A stretch of 64,000 nucleotides of DNA from Oceanospirillaceae bacterium (GCA_002723385.1 PBNY01000024.1:1-64000), one strand, 5' to 3'. Counted from the first letter of the stretch, positions 49,116 through 60,228 are shown. Translations and numbers: made by a program. Notes: generated from the letters alone by a model not told the origin.

Positions 49116-50249
49116 TCAAATCCCCCAGGTGACGTCATCATGGTCGTCGATACAGTTATCACGAAAATCCGCAAGGGAATCATCGATACAGATACTGTCG
49201 CTGCCAGTGTTGTAGAGTCTCAGCTCCTCACCGTCGACATAGACACGAACCAGCATCCATTCATCGTCTTCCAGTCCTGAAAAGTCGCTGCATGCTCCGG
49301 TACAGTCCAGGTCGATATCAGCATCGTAGATAGTCACCAGATTGTTGGAATCCGGGTCTTTCAGCTCGCTCCCACGCAGAATCATTCTGAAGTCATTGGA
49401 CGAACCGACATAGGAGTCCGGGTTACTGTCGTCTTCGTCCAGCGTCACCTTGGTGATAGTGCCGCCATCGGACACCGTTTTGATCACGTCAATGGTGTAC
49501 TGCGAGCCCCATTCAGGAGTAAACCCGTCAATACCACCCTCGAGCTGCAATAATTCAAAATCGTCCGAGCTGTTCACCTTGTACACCAGACACATGGAGG
49601 CTTCTGCCAGCCCGCAGTCGGACTGGAACCAGCCTATGATCCAGGAGACCTTGCTTTCACCTTCGCAATCGCTGGAGAAATCGTCTTCGGAAGACGCACA
49701 AATCACGCTGTTCAATTCGATTCCGGGAACATCTCCACCGGTCAATACAAACTCAAGTCGTGTTGCGTACTGGTTGGCGACTGCTTTTTCCAAAGCATCA
49801 CAGGCAACGCCGCAGTCGAATGAAATTTCACCCCCCAGCTGCCAGTTAGTATCGTTGTTCTGAACCAGAATACCGGCCTGGGTATAAAGATTGATGGCGA
49901 AGGTATTTTCGCTGCTATCGACGGTTTCAGAAGCGTTCAGCCCGGTTACAACATAGCTGCTGGTTGATCCGTCATCGTTAAAGGACACCTGAACGTCCAC
50001 GTCGTGGCGCTGTCCCCAGACGTAGTCCTCAAAACCGGCAAATGGCTCCTCAACCACTTCCCAGGAGTCACCGCTGTCTTCACGGATACGGAAGCAAAGT
50101 TCAGAGCTGTCGTTGTCACACTGCTCCTTGTAGTAATCCACTTCACGGGTTTCATGCTTGTCTGACCATTCCTGTCCCAGCTCAATACAGCCTGACAAGA
50201 CAAGAACGAAGGTCGCCGCCGTTGCCAACCCGCGTGCGACGTGTCTCAT
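49116..50249 (-). CDS. Lipoprotein with apparent tandem DUF4377-like domains
   Basis: Lipobox VLSGC; two modules C-x-x-R/K...GFxxxxWGxxxxxxV: CFRIREDSGDSWEVVEEPFAGFEDYVWGQRHDVDVQV and CLVYKVNSSDDFELLQLEGGIDGFTPEWGSQYTIDVIKT. Confidence 0.55.
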   Translation of the reverse strand: MRHVARGLATAATFVLVLSGCIELGQEWSDKHETREVDYYKEQCDNDSSELCFRIREDSGDSWEVVEEPFAGFEDYVWGQRHDVDVQVSFNDDGSTSSYVVTGLNASETVDSSENTFAINLYTQAGILVQNNDTNWQLGGEISFDCGVACDALEKAVANQYATRLEFVLTGGDVPGIELNSVICASSEDDFSSDCEGESKVSWIIGWFQSDCGLAEASMCLVYKVNSSDDFELLQLEGGIDGFTPEWGSQYTIDVIKTVSDGGTITKVTLDEDDSNPDSYVGSSNDFRMILRGSELKDPDSNNLVTIYDADIDLDCTGACSDFSGLEDDEWMLVRVYVDGEELRLYNTGSDSICIDDSLADFRDNCIDDHDDVTWGI

Positions 50250-50282
50250 GTTCAGTCGATCATTCCCTGTGTGGTGCATGGT

Positions 50283-51482
50283 CTAGGGTTCCCCTTGCTG
50301 CAAGATCAATGGCATGGCGTAAACCGTCAGCGCCTGCTGTTGCAAGGCTTCGTCCTGATCCCCTATCCGTTGTTCGAGTTGCTCGGTCAGCGATGTATCC
50401 ACATCACCACAAGCCAGTTCACGGTATTGGGCAAAACGGCGCTGTAACAGTGCCAATGCCGCTCGATGGATTGGCAGGATCTCAGCCATATCTCGAATCT
50501 GTCGATCAATTGCTGCCGCCATGGTATCAGCCGACTCGACTTCTTCCGGCGCGAGGGGTTGACCAAAATCCACGTAAACGGTGCCCTTGAATCCTGACAC
50601 ACCCGTCAACAGGCTGCGGGTATCTTCACCCTCTTCCTTGCAGTAGCTGCCATCACGAGCCTTGGCAACGAGTTCTCGCGCCTTCATCAAATCACACGGA
50701 TCCCATTCATACTGAATCGATACCGGAACCGGGCGCAGCGCGGCCATGGTTTCAGAGAAGGATTCCTTGCGGCCCCGCCCGTGTAACGCCAGCATTTTGA
50801 GTACCGCCGTATCGGTGACATCAATACCATCTTTGGCTCGCCCTTCGCGCTGGGCAATCCAGACAGAAACGCCTTCATCCAGCGAATGGCGAATGTAATC
50901 TGACAACTGCATCAATGCAGCCAACTTCTCGCGCTTATTGGCAATATTGCGCTTGACCAGAAAGCTTTTGTTCAGTCGCATCACATCCGCTACATCGGGA
51001 TGCCCCAACAGGTTGTCACCGATGGCAATACGACTGGTTGGCCAGCCTGCCTGATGCAGAGAGTAATTGATCAGGGTTGGGTCCATCGCGATGTCACGAT
51101 GATTGGAAATCCACAGGTGCCCCTCATCCGGAGACAGGTTCTCCAGACCTCGCACCACGACGCAGGTGGTGGTCTTGTCGAGTAAACGGGTGACCCATCT
51201 TTCCAGCCAACGCTGGAAATCTTCCACAGTTTCGATGTCTGAGGTTTGCCTTTGCAAACGCCATTTCGCCACAGGGATCAGGACGTTGTGCAGCCATTCG
51301 GGCAAAGAAGCAAAGCGATAGCGTAACAAGGCCCCGACAAGCGCATCGGAGCGTGAAATACGCTCAATAACAGTCCTGACTTCAGAATTCTGATAGGGGC
51401 GAATATCGATAAACGGGTCAGACATGGGTGTATATAACTCAAACAGCAACGGGCGCGGGGATGATGCCTGAACTGACGCCAT
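50283..51482 (-). CDS. PlsC-like acyltransferase
   Basis: LWISNHRDIAMDPTLIN (NHxxxxxD), VWIAQREGRAKDG (EGR). Confidence 0.82.
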   Translation of the reverse strand: MASVQASSPRPLLFELYTPMSDPFIDIRPYQNSEVRTVIERISRSDALVGALLRYRFASLPEWLHNVLIPVAKWRLQRQTSDIETVEDFQRWLERWVTRLLDKTTTCVVVRGLENLSPDEGHLWISNHRDIAMDPTLINYSLHQAGWPTSRIAIGDNLLGHPDVADVMRLNKSFLVKRNIANKREKLAALMQLSDYIRHSLDEGVSVWIAQREGRAKDGIDVTDTAVLKMLALHGRGRKESFSETMAALRPVPVSIQYEWDPCDLMKARELVAKARDGSYCKEEGEDTRSLLTGVSGFKGTVYVDFGQPLAPEEVESADTMAAAIDRQIRDMAEILPIHRAALALLQRRFAQYRELACGDVDTSLTEQLEQRIGDQDEALQQQALTVYAMPLILQQGEP

Positions 51483-51548
51483 CTGTTAAGGCATGGAGCG
51501 ACCTGTTATAAACAGCCAGTGACTGACCAAAACCAATTGAGGTAAACC

Positions 51549-51944
51549 ATGAGCCAACTTTGGCAAGCTGCAGCCCCTTCCACTCAAGAGCCAGACAGTG
51601 AACTTCTCATTCGTCTTGCTGGAACGGCAGACGCGTTGATGGCGAGAGAACCGCTTGAAGCCAATCAGGAAGACATGGAACAGATCGAAGCCTGGTTGGC
51701 TCAGCCTGCCGAAAAATGGCTGCATCTGATTCAGCAACTGCCACAGGAGCAATGGCTGAATCTGGCAATATTCTTCACCGTTGCAGAAGAGCAAACCAGT
51801 CACTGGCAGTGCGGCGCCAACAACCCGGCCATCGTGATTTTTCGGGAATTAAAGAAACAAGGCAAACTGCCGGACAAGCCGGTCATCCGTCACATCAAGT
51901 CACTGACGACCAACCGTTACATCCCCTACGGTGCGGCTCTCTGA
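51549..51944 (+). CDS. Conserved-looking hypothetical protein (possibly DUF6931-type)
   Basis: 131-aa ORF with ATG and GAGGT upstream; LPQEQWLNLAIFFTVAEEQTS. Confidence 0.6.
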   Translation: MSQLWQAAAPSTQEPDSELLIRLAGTADALMAREPLEANQEDMEQIEAWLAQPAEKWLHLIQQLPQEQWLNLAIFFTVAEEQTSHWQCGANNPAIVIFRELKKQGKLPDKPVIRHIKSLTTNRYIPYGAAL

Positions 51945-52011
51945 CGAGAGCCTCGGAACCATCGTCTGCACAAGCAGTCAGCGGAATCGCTACCCCGGAA
52001 TAAATACCAGG

Positions 52012-54084
52012 TTACTGCGTGTGCATTCGAACGAAGTTTGGAAGCTCGCGCTTCAACTCATTCAAACGAATGGGCTTCGATAAATACCCATCCATCCCGG
52101 CCTCTTCACATTCCGCTTTGCGGTCCGACATAACATCTGCCGACAAGGCAACGATCGGCACTGGTGTGTGAGCGTTTTCCGCCTCCCATGCCCGAATGGC
52201 ACGACTGGCGTCCAGCCCATCCAGTACCGGCATATGGCAATCCATCAGCACCAGATCAAAGTCACTTTCCTGACGGGCCGAAACCGCCTCCTGACCATTG
52301 TTGGCGGTCGAGACCACACAGCCAAGGCGAGACAACATCTGCGACGTCACACGTTGATTGACCGGGTTATCTTCAGCCAACAGGATTCTGGCACCAGCCA
52401 GTTCTGGCACCGGCTGACGTGCAGTCATGGACACTCGTGGTTCAGCGGGCGCCCGGCTATAACGGGTGACCAGATGTTGTGACGAAGGCTCTTGCTGTAG
52501 CAGGCGTACCAACAGGTCACTCAACGTATGCTGACTGATTGGCCAATCCCAGTAAGCGTGTATTCCCTGCTCCAGCAATTCCTCACCGTCATGGGTCAGC
52601 ACATCCGGAGACGACATCGCCACCCGGGTTGGATGATGCTTGACGTAATTACGGAATTCATCACTGGCACCGTCCCAGACATTACGGGAAATCACGATCA
52701 TGGATGGACTTTCGCGAATCAGAACCGGCAGCATGTCATCGGCGGAAGTAAATTCACGGGTTTTCATCCCCAGCTTGCGGGCAATGGAAATCAGCAGGGT
52801 GCGATTCACTTGCAGGTCATCACAAATCCACAGGGTTTGCCCCTTCGCCACCTGTTCTTCAACAGGCTCTGGAACATCGCAGGTTGCCACCGACAGGGTG
52901 ATATCAAACCAGAAGTTGGAACCAATGCCGGGCGTACTGACAACGCCTACCTGGCCACCCATCAACTCAGCCAGCCGCTTGCAAATGCTGAGGCCCAGCC
53001 CGGTACCGCCTGCAGCAGTCGACAGCTGATCGTGGCCGAGAACGTATTCATCAAACAACGTCATGGCACGATCGGCACGGATACCAATGCCGGAGTCTTC
53101 CACAGAGAATCTCAGGTGCACCGCACTGGGCAAGTGCCGAACCACAACAACGCGTAATAGCACGTGACCACGCTCTGTAAACTTGATCGCATTGGTCAGG
53201 AAATTCATCAGAATCTGACGCAGCCGAATGGAGTCACCGACCAGCAGTTGCGGTGCATCGTCATCGATGAACGATTGCATCACCAGCTTCTTCTCCTGGG
53301 CCTTGCTGCCGACCATGTCCAGCAGTGTCTCGATCATTCTGGCAAGGTCAAAGGCTTCTTCTTCCAGTGTCAGCTTGCCGGCCTCAATTTTTGAGATATC
53401 GAGAATGTCATTCACGATCGACAACAAATGCTCGGAGGAACTTTGAATTACGCGTAAAAAATTGGATTGCTCTTCGCTGAGTTCGGTCTGCTCCATCAGG
53501 GAAACCATGCCCAGCAGACCCGTCATCGGAGTACGGATCTCATGACTCATATTGGCCAGGAAACGGCTCTTGGCCACACTGGCGCGCTCAGCACGATGTT
53601 TGTCGTTGATCAGCTGCTGTTCGCTGCGATGGGCTTCGGTGACATCTTCCACCAGTACCATCACCGGGGCATCATGGTTGTCTGCGATTGGAATCATCTG
53701 CAGCTGCAAGCGGCAAACCGGGGCCGAAAGGTTAATGCCCAGCGCAGCCGGGACACGCTGCTCAACGACGCTGCGAAGCACATTGCGGTATTCGGTCTGG
53801 ACATCATCCGGAAGGTAGTCCTGAAACAGGGCCGTCTGTTTCAGCGGAGAATCTTCATCCTGACTGGCAGCGATGGGCCGTAACAAGGGACGACTGAATC
53901 GCATGATCCGCCCCTGGGAATCAATCAGCACCAACAGTTCCGGAAACTGATGCCAAATGGTCTCCAGTTCATCGTGCTGAGCCTGACACTGACGTAATTG
54001 CTGACGGGTTTCCATCCATTGCCACGCCAGATACGCGCTGACAAGCCCAAAGAAAACAGCGCATCCAAGCAGGAACCATTCCAC
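52012..54084 (-). CDS. Hybrid sensor histidine kinase with C-terminal receiver(s)
   Basis: [59 protein letters not shown]...[14 protein letters not shown]. Confidence 0.94.
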   Translation of the reverse strand: MEWFLLGCAVFFGLVSAYLAWQWMETRQQLRQCQAQHDELETIWHQFPELLVLIDSQGRIMRFSRPLLRPIAASQDEDSPLKQTALFQDYLPDDVQTEYRNVLRSVVEQRVPAALGINLSAPVCRLQLQMIPIADNHDAPVMVLVEDVTEAHRSEQQLINDKHRAERASVAKSRFLANMSHEIRTPMTGLLGMVSLMEQTELSEEQSNFLRVIQSSSEHLLSIVNDILDISKIEAGKLTLEEEAFDLARMIETLLDMVGSKAQEKKLVMQSFIDDDAPQLLVGDSIRLRQILMNFLTNAIKFTERGHVLLRVVVVRHLPSAVHLRFSVEDSGIGIRADRAMTLFDEYVLGHDQLSTAAGGTGLGLSICKRLAELMGGQVGVVSTPGIGSNFWFDITLSVATCDVPEPVEEQVAKGQTLWICDDLQVNRTLLISIARKLGMKTREFTSADDMLPVLIRESPSMIVISRNVWDGASDEFRNYVKHHPTRVAMSSPDVLTHDGEELLEQGIHAYWDWPISQHTLSDLLVRLLQQEPSSQHLVTRYSRAPAEPRVSMTARQPVPELAGARILLAEDNPVNQRVTSQMLSRLGCVVSTANNGQEAVSARQESDFDLVLMDCHMPVLDGLDASRAIRAWEAENAHTPVPIVALSADVMSDRKAECEEAGMDGYLSKPIRLNELKRELPNFVRMHTQ

Positions 54085-54182
54085 TCAGAAAATCTCCTTA
54101 CTGGTATTGGTTGCCCCGTTACAATCTCCCACGAACAACAAACACAAACGCCTTGTGGGTACTGTAATCACAACAACAGTGG

Positions 54183-54752
54183 TTACACACTGCCATTGTC
54201 AACACTGCTGCCGGGGCTGAATTCAGACAGCAGGTTTACCAAAACCTGCTGCCCGGACGGCCAGCTCACAATATGCCAACCAGCGCACACTTTTTCCACC
54301 TCAGGCTGATGACACAATCGAATCCGTAATTCCAGACCTCTGTTTTTTCCCACCAGAAGCCGATCGATTGATTCCTGCGCCGCTGGTGTATCCACGATGA
54401 CACCGGCTGACTGATGCACGCCCAGCAGATAACCCAGTTGCAGTTCACTGGAAGCCACCAGGGGTTCCCAGCCAGCACAACGTCCAATGGCAGCCAATTC
54501 ACCGCCCCGCGACTCAGACCATAGCAACAGCATGGATCGCTGGGGTAATAACTCTTCTGGCACTGGCATCTGGTTTTTTTCAAGAAACGACACAAAGTCT
54601 GTCACGGGAATCCGGTTGTCCCCCCGACCAGGCAACTTGTAGGCTTCCAGATGTCCTCGCTCAATCCAGCGGATTACGGTTCGAAAATTAACGCCGCAGA
54701 ATCGTGCCACTTCTCCTGTCGTCAAAGCGCTCTTGTCTGACACTGTTCTCAT
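54183..54752 (-). CDS. HTH (excisionase/MerR-like) protein with degenerate receiver-like C-terminal half
   Basis: ALTTGEVARFCGVNFRTVIRWIERGHLEAYKLPGRGDNRIPVTDFVSFL; start chosen at MRTVSDKSALT (a longer ORF reaches 54872). Confidence 0.75.
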   Translation of the reverse strand: MRTVSDKSALTTGEVARFCGVNFRTVIRWIERGHLEAYKLPGRGDNRIPVTDFVSFLEKNQMPVPEELLPQRSMLLLWSESRGGELAAIGRCAGWEPLVASSELQLGYLLGVHQSAGVIVDTPAAQESIDRLLVGKNRGLELRIRLCHQPEVEKVCAGWHIVSWPSGQQVLVNLLSEFSPGSSVDNGSV

Positions 54753-54978
54753 CCCGTTCACTGTCTTGACCTGATGGGCAAGGCCCATCACCTCATCATT
54801 ATCAGTATAGTTAGCATCCGGCGAATTGAAGCCATTGCGGCACAAAAAGGGGCGAGTGACGGCATTAGTCAACTTGAGACTCCGTTCATATCATGACCGT
54901 GATGAAATTCCGTTATGCTGGGTTGGTATAGTGACAAGGCCGATTCATGCAATCTCTGACTAACACGAGCACGCTGCC

Positions 54979-56835
54979 ATGACGGGTCGAGTGATGTTGA
55001 TTGATGATGACCCCGCCACCTTGCATGCTTTGGTGTACGTACTGCGGCAGGAGGGGCTGGACGCTCACGGATTTCCGAACGCCAGTCAGGCAGTGAGCGC
55101 AATTCGGAACAGCCAGTGGGACGTGGTGGTGTGCGATTACCATCTGCCCGACGGAACTGGCATCAATGTGTGCGAGCAGATTCAGCTTTACTCGCCGTCC
55201 ACCTTTCGCATTCTCCTCTCAGGCAAGGTCAACAAGTCCACTCTCGAAGACGCGGTACGACAGGGCACCATCCATACCTTCGTGGCCAAACCCTGGAATA
55301 ACGCCTTTCTGAAGCGCAGCGTTCAGGAAGGCTGTCGTCAGAGTCAGTTACTGAGCACGATTCACCGCCTCAAAAATGTCGTCAGGAACGAACACCCGGC
55401 GCTGATCACCGATTCCAACTGGATCATTCGACTGGCAAACCATCGCTTTTGTGAGTTTCTCGGAGTTGAGGAAAACCAGATTTTTGGTCTCAATCTTTTT
55501 GCTCCAACGCTATCGGGCGCACCACTCACCCAGGAGTCCGAGATCACCCGGCTGGTCGAAGCAGACAACACCTGGCTGGGGGATTTCACTTTTTTTGACA
55601 AGGATCGTAACCCCGTCACAACGCGCATGGCTGTGAGCACTATCAATGTCGAACATCGCATTTGCTGTTGCCTGCCAAGGGAAAACGAGGGGATAAACCG
55701 TCCGGCCATTCCGCAAGAAGCAGGGACAGAAGCCATCAACGGCAGAGCTGGATTCAGTGAAGAGCTATCCAACAAAGAGGCCTTGTCAACTCAGCTGGTC
55801 GCCAGAGGCTACAGCGGCAAAGACATACTGCTACTGAGCTTTTCTCCGACAGAGATTTCCGACAGTTCAGCCAGCCGGGCCTGCATCGCTCGCATTCGTC
55901 AGGCAATGGATCGGCGGGTGACGATTCGGCCATTGGAGCCCCATATTCTTGCAGTCTTCGCCAACGATGCCGGTATCCAGGTCGACTGGGCTACTCAGGA
56001 GTCGGCCATTCTGTCGGCATTGCAAACGCCCTTGTCCCTGTACAACCAGACACGAACCGTTGACCCGGACTGCCTGAGAATCACAGTGCCGCACGCCGTG
56101 AGCGATCTGACGGATATTTTATCCGGCTGCGCCAGCACCGAGGCCATTACCAGCATAGCCTCAGCCCCGGCGGCCACAACCGAATCATCGCCAGAACCGA
56201 CTGACAATCCGTTATCGGAACTTGAAGACTGTGCGTTGCCGATTTTCAATCAACAGAACACCCTGGCCGCACTGGAAGTTCCCAATCTGATTCTCACCTC
56301 GCCAGAACGCTGGAGACGTTGGTACATCACCATGATCACCTCATGGCGGCAGCATCACCAGACGCCATTTCAGGTTCTGATCGACAGCCAGGCCCTGGAT
56401 GAACAACTGCTGAACCGGTTGCTCAACACCCTCGACCCCAGCGTCAGAAAAAGCATTTGGCTGGTGCTCAGACCGCAAGACCTGAACTACTTCCGAACAC
56501 TGGGGTGCAACATCATGCTGAAGGTCAACCCGGATCAGGAACAGGAGCCAGGCACATGGACTCTGGCTGAGTTGCAAAGCTGGTTCAAGGAACACTCTGG
56601 TGACATTCAGGGATTGTGTCTGCCGCCTCGCCAGTTCAGCTACCTGAAAAACGACACACGCAAAGGCTGCGAAATGCTGAAAAAACTGCAAGAGTCCGGG
56701 CTGACTATCTGGGCCTGTCACACGGACAGCACTGAAGCGTTGGCCGCATCCCATTTGTGCGGTGTCGACTGGCTCAGTGGCAGCGCCCTGTCAATGCCGC
56801 TCAGTGCCAATCAATTGAACTGGTTCGCCAACTGA
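54979..56835 (+). CDS. REC-PAS-degenerate GGDEF/EAL-like signalling protein
   Basis: VMLIDDDPATLHALVYVL...VVVCDYHLPDGTG receiver; NWIIRLANHRFCEFLGVEENQIFG PAS; C-terminal fold pattern of GGDEF+EAL without catalytic motifs. Confidence 0.75.
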   Translation: MTGRVMLIDDDPATLHALVYVLRQEGLDAHGFPNASQAVSAIRNSQWDVVVCDYHLPDGTGINVCEQIQLYSPSTFRILLSGKVNKSTLEDAVRQGTIHTFVAKPWNNAFLKRSVQEGCRQSQLLSTIHRLKNVVRNEHPALITDSNWIIRLANHRFCEFLGVEENQIFGLNLFAPTLSGAPLTQESEITRLVEADNTWLGDFTFFDKDRNPVTTRMAVSTINVEHRICCCLPRENEGINRPAIPQEAGTEAINGRAGFSEELSNKEALSTQLVARGYSGKDILLLSFSPTEISDSSASRACIARIRQAMDRRVTIRPLEPHILAVFANDAGIQVDWATQESAILSALQTPLSLYNQTRTVDPDCLRITVPHAVSDLTDILSGCASTEAITSIASAPAATTESSPEPTDNPLSELEDCALPIFNQQNTLAALEVPNLILTSPERWRRWYITMITSWRQHHQTPFQVLIDSQALDEQLLNRLLNTLDPSVRKSIWLVLRPQDLNYFRTLGCNIMLKVNPDQEQEPGTWTLAELQSWFKEHSGDIQGLCLPPRQFSYLKNDTRKGCEMLKKLQESGLTIWACHTDSTEALAASHLCGVDWLSGSALSMPLSANQLNWFAN

Positions 56836-56925
56836 CACCTCTGGCCAACAACTCCGGGATTCGTTGCCCGCGCCAGTGATGTATCATGGCCAGCATTGTC
56901 TGAACCCAGCCCGAGGATCACCACC

Positions 56926-57186
56926 TTGAACAAAGACCAAGCCTATCACCAGATAGCACTGGCCTGTCTGAAAACCCTGCGTAGCGGTAATGCCGCCTCC
57001 AACGAAGACACCGCCAAAGCCCTGTACGAGTCCATCGACGCAGCGTTTGAGCAACAGTTCGCGCTGGTGCTGGCGGAACTCCAGGACAGCCAGGCGCGTC
57101 TTAACGCCATCAAACACCTTGATCCGAATCGTCACTCCCTTGCTGACGCGCTTGAGATCATCGACCACAACGGAACCGCACACTAA
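56926..57186 (+). CDS. Small hypothetical protein upstream of the M16 protease
   Basis: TTG start at 56926 with upstream GAGG; LNKDQAYHQIALACLKTLRSGN...; tight spacing to the next gene. Confidence 0.5.
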   Translation: MNKDQAYHQIALACLKTLRSGNAASNEDTAKALYESIDAAFEQQFALVLAELQDSQARLNAIKHLDPNRHSLADALEIIDHNGTAH

Positions 57187-57201
57187 ATACTAGGAGTCGG
57201 C

Positions 57202-60200
57202 ATGCTTTCGCCCCGCTACTGGACTTTCCTGATCATTGTGGCAGCCGCCATCATCTATTCCATGTTGAAACCCGAACCAACGACCACTGACGACACGGTC
57301 AGCGCCAATGAATCAGCCGCCGAGGAAGCGATGACAGCATCACAGCCTGCCGCCCCTGTAGAGTACCAGTCGGCCTTTACCACCGAAGGTCTGGAATCAG
57401 GTGCGATTCTGTCCAGCCCGGCGGATCCGTTTCAGTACCGTTATCTGACACTGGAAAACGGCATGAAAGCCCTGCTGGTTTCCACTCCGGATACCGATAA
57501 AGCCGCCGCCGCTGTTACCGTTGCGGTGGGCAGTGGCGATGACCCCAAAGATCGCGAAGGATTGGCGCACTTCCTTGAACACATGCTGTTCCTGGGCACC
57601 GAGCCTTACCCGGAATCCGGTGAGTATCAGGCCTACATCAGCCGTCACGGTGGTAGCCATAATGCGTTCACCGCCCACCAGCAGACCACCTACTACTTCT
57701 CCATCGACAACGATGCCATGGCAGGTGCTCTGGATCGCTTTGCGCCCTTCTTTATTTCGCCAACGTTCGATGAAGCTTATGTCGACCGTGAAAAGAACGC
57801 TGTTCACGCCGAGTACATGGCCAAGATCAAGGATGACTTCCGCCGCATTTACAACGCTGAAAAGCTGGCCATGAATCCTGAGCATCCCTACGCCAAATTT
57901 GCCACCGGCAACCTGGATACCCTGTCAGACCGACCGGATAGCAAGATTCGCGACGAGCTGCTGCGCTTCTATGACAACCACTACAGTGCAGACCGTATGA
58001 CGCTGGTACTGGCTGGCAACTACCCTCTGGAACAACTGCAGCAGTGGGCCACGAGCCACTTCAATGCCGTTCCCAATCGTGAGCTTGAAGCCCCGGCAGC
58101 CAGACCACCAATGTTTGTTGAAGAGCAACTGCCGCTGGATGTGAACATCGTACCGGTGAAGGAAATCCGCCGTTTACAGCTGACCTTCGCCATGCCCGAA
58201 AGCCTCTCGTTGTATCAGTACAAACCGCTGTCACTGCTCGGCAGTCTGCTCGGCCACGAAGGTGAAGGCAGCGTGCTGGCCTTCCTGAAAGAAAAGGGCT
58301 GGGCCGAATCACTCAGTGCCGGACGTTCTCTCAGCACTCAGTTTGAATCCAGCATGGTGATTCAGATTGGCCTGACGCGTTCCGGGCTGCTGCACGTTGA
58401 TCAAATCACCCAGGCCGTACTGCACTATATGGAATTGCTCAAGCAGCAACCCCTGCCAGATTACCTGCTGGTCGAGCAGCAACAGTTGAGCGACATGGCT
58501 TTCCGTTTTATGGAACATGGCCGCATTTCTGATTATGTGGTTCAGCTCAGTACCAATATGATGCACTACCCTGCCACTGAAACCATCTACGGCGATTACT
58601 TGTGGAAACCGGTTTCAAGCCAGCAGCTCAAGCCATATCTGGATGCCCTTTCCGCCAACCTCATGCTGCGCACTCTGATTGCACCCGGGGTGACAACGGA
58701 TATGAAAGAGCAATGGTACGGCACGCCAATGCGGGTTCGTCCGTCCAACTATCAACCCGATACCGCTTTCGAAGCAGAACTGGCGGCCTTGCACCTGCCG
58801 GAGGCCAACCCTTTCATTCCGACCGACTTCAACGTCTACGCCGAGACAGAACAGGCCCGCCCGGTGCAGCTGGAGTCCGACCCGGGTTTCGAGTTCTGGT
58901 ATTACCCGGAACATGAATTCCAGCGTCCCAAAGCGCGCATCATTACCCAACTGTTCCAGCAGCAACTGGCCAACTCCGCAGCGACCCAGATTGCCGCCCA
59001 ACTGTACGTGCGCGCCGTCAATGAAAGCCTGAACACCTACAGCTATCCGGCCTATCTGGCCGGACTGGGTTACAGCCTCAACGTTACACCGCAAAGTCTG
59101 CAATTGACGGTTTCCGGTTATCAGGACAAGTTGCCTGCCCTGATGGAACGTCTGCTGGCGGCGATGAAAGCCCCACAGGTTTCCGAACAGCAATTCGCAC
59201 GCTATAAAGCATCCCTTCAACGCCGACTTGAAAACCAGCTGAAGTCCAAGCCCTATGAACGCAGCATTGCCGAGCTGAAACAGTGGCTGTATCAGCCCAG
59301 CTTCAGTGAACAGCAGCTGCTGTCAGCACTGGACAATGTCTCCCTCGAAGACGTCACCACCTTTGGTCAGTCGTTGCAGCAGGCATCCGCTACCCGCTTC
59401 TACGTTCACGGCAATCTGAACCGAGAACAGAGCAATGCCATTGCCGACCAGCTCAAGGCACAGTACCCACCAGTCAAATCAGAGATGGTGACAACCCGTA
59501 TCACACGGGTTCCCGACGGCCAGTTCCAGCACGACATGGGGCTGGATCACCAAGACACCAACATCACTCTGTACGTACAGGGATCCGACAACAGCGACAT
59601 GACCCGTGCCCGTATGGCACTGCTGGGGCAAATTCTGAGCGCTCCGTACTATCAGTACATGCGTACCGAACAGCAGCTGGGTTACATCGTTTTCGCAGCC
59701 GTTTATCCACAACGCACGGTTCCCGGACTGGTGTTTATCGTTCAGTCGCCGGGGGTGGCTCCTCAGCAATTGATGGATCACAGCATCACCTTCTGGAAAC
59801 AGTTTGAAGGCCAGCTGGCCGCCATGTCGGAAGATGAATTCCAGTCCTTCAAGGATGGGCTGACCAGCAAGCTGCTGGAACCACCAAAGAACATGGGCGA
59901 AAAAGCGACTCGTTTCTGGCGAGAAATCGACAATGGCCGCACCCTCTTCAACACCAACGCCGCCATCGCAGCACTGGTGAATGAGCTGACACTGGAAGAC
60001 GTCCGTACCCTGTATCGCGACCTGCTGCTGAAGCCCTTGACCATTGATCCTGCGCCAACGCCGTGGCTGCTATTTACCCAGGGTGGTCATGTGAATGACC
60101 TGAAACCCCTGTCCGGGATTGACCAATCTGCCCAACCTGTTTTCCCGTTACCGAAAGCCCTGCTTCAGGTTGCAGAAGAAAACAACGTAGAGTCAGCCGT

Positions 60201-60228
60201 ATCCCACATTGAGCAACCGGGTCACTGA
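57202..60228 (+). CDS. M16-family insulinase/pitrilysin-type metalloprotease
   Basis: GLAHFLEHMLFLG (HxxEH), SGEYQAYISRHGGSHNAFT; EQQLGYIVFA in the C-terminal half; 1008 aa. Confidence 0.94.
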   Translation: MLSPRYWTFLIIVAAAIIYSMLKPEPTTTDDTVSANESAAEEAMTASQPAAPVEYQSAFTTEGLESGAILSSPADPFQYRYLTLENGMKALLVSTPDTDKAAAAVTVAVGSGDDPKDREGLAHFLEHMLFLGTEPYPESGEYQAYISRHGGSHNAFTAHQQTTYYFSIDNDAMAGALDRFAPFFISPTFDEAYVDREKNAVHAEYMAKIKDDFRRIYNAEKLAMNPEHPYAKFATGNLDTLSDRPDSKIRDELLRFYDNHYSADRMTLVLAGNYPLEQLQQWATSHFNAVPNRELEAPAARPPMFVEEQLPLDVNIVPVKEIRRLQLTFAMPESLSLYQYKPLSLLGSLLGHEGEGSVLAFLKEKGWAESLSAGRSLSTQFESSMVIQIGLTRSGLLHVDQITQAVLHYMELLKQQPLPDYLLVEQQQLSDMAFRFMEHGRISDYVVQLSTNMMHYPATETIYGDYLWKPVSSQQLKPYLDALSANLMLRTLIAPGVTTDMKEQWYGTPMRVRPSNYQPDTAFEAELAALHLPEANPFIPTDFNVYAETEQARPVQLESDPGFEFWYYPEHEFQRPKARIITQLFQQQLANSAATQIAAQLYVRAVNESLNTYSYPAYLAGLGYSLNVTPQSLQLTVSGYQDKLPALMERLLAAMKAPQVSEQQFARYKASLQRRLENQLKSKPYERSIAELKQWLYQPSFSEQQLLSALDNVSLEDVTTFGQSLQQASATRFYVHGNLNREQSNAIADQLKAQYPPVKSEMVTTRITRVPDGQFQHDMGLDHQDTNITLYVQGSDNSDMTRARMALLGQILSAPYYQYMRTEQQLGYIVFAAVYPQRTVPGLVFIVQSPGVAPQQLMDHSITFWKQFEGQLAAMSEDEFQSFKDGLTSKLLEPPKNMGEKATRFWREIDNGRTLFNTNAAIAALVNELTLEDVRTLYRDLLLKPLTIDPAPTPWLLFTQGGHVNDLKPLSGIDQSAQPVFPLPKALLQVAEENNVESAVSHIEQPGH

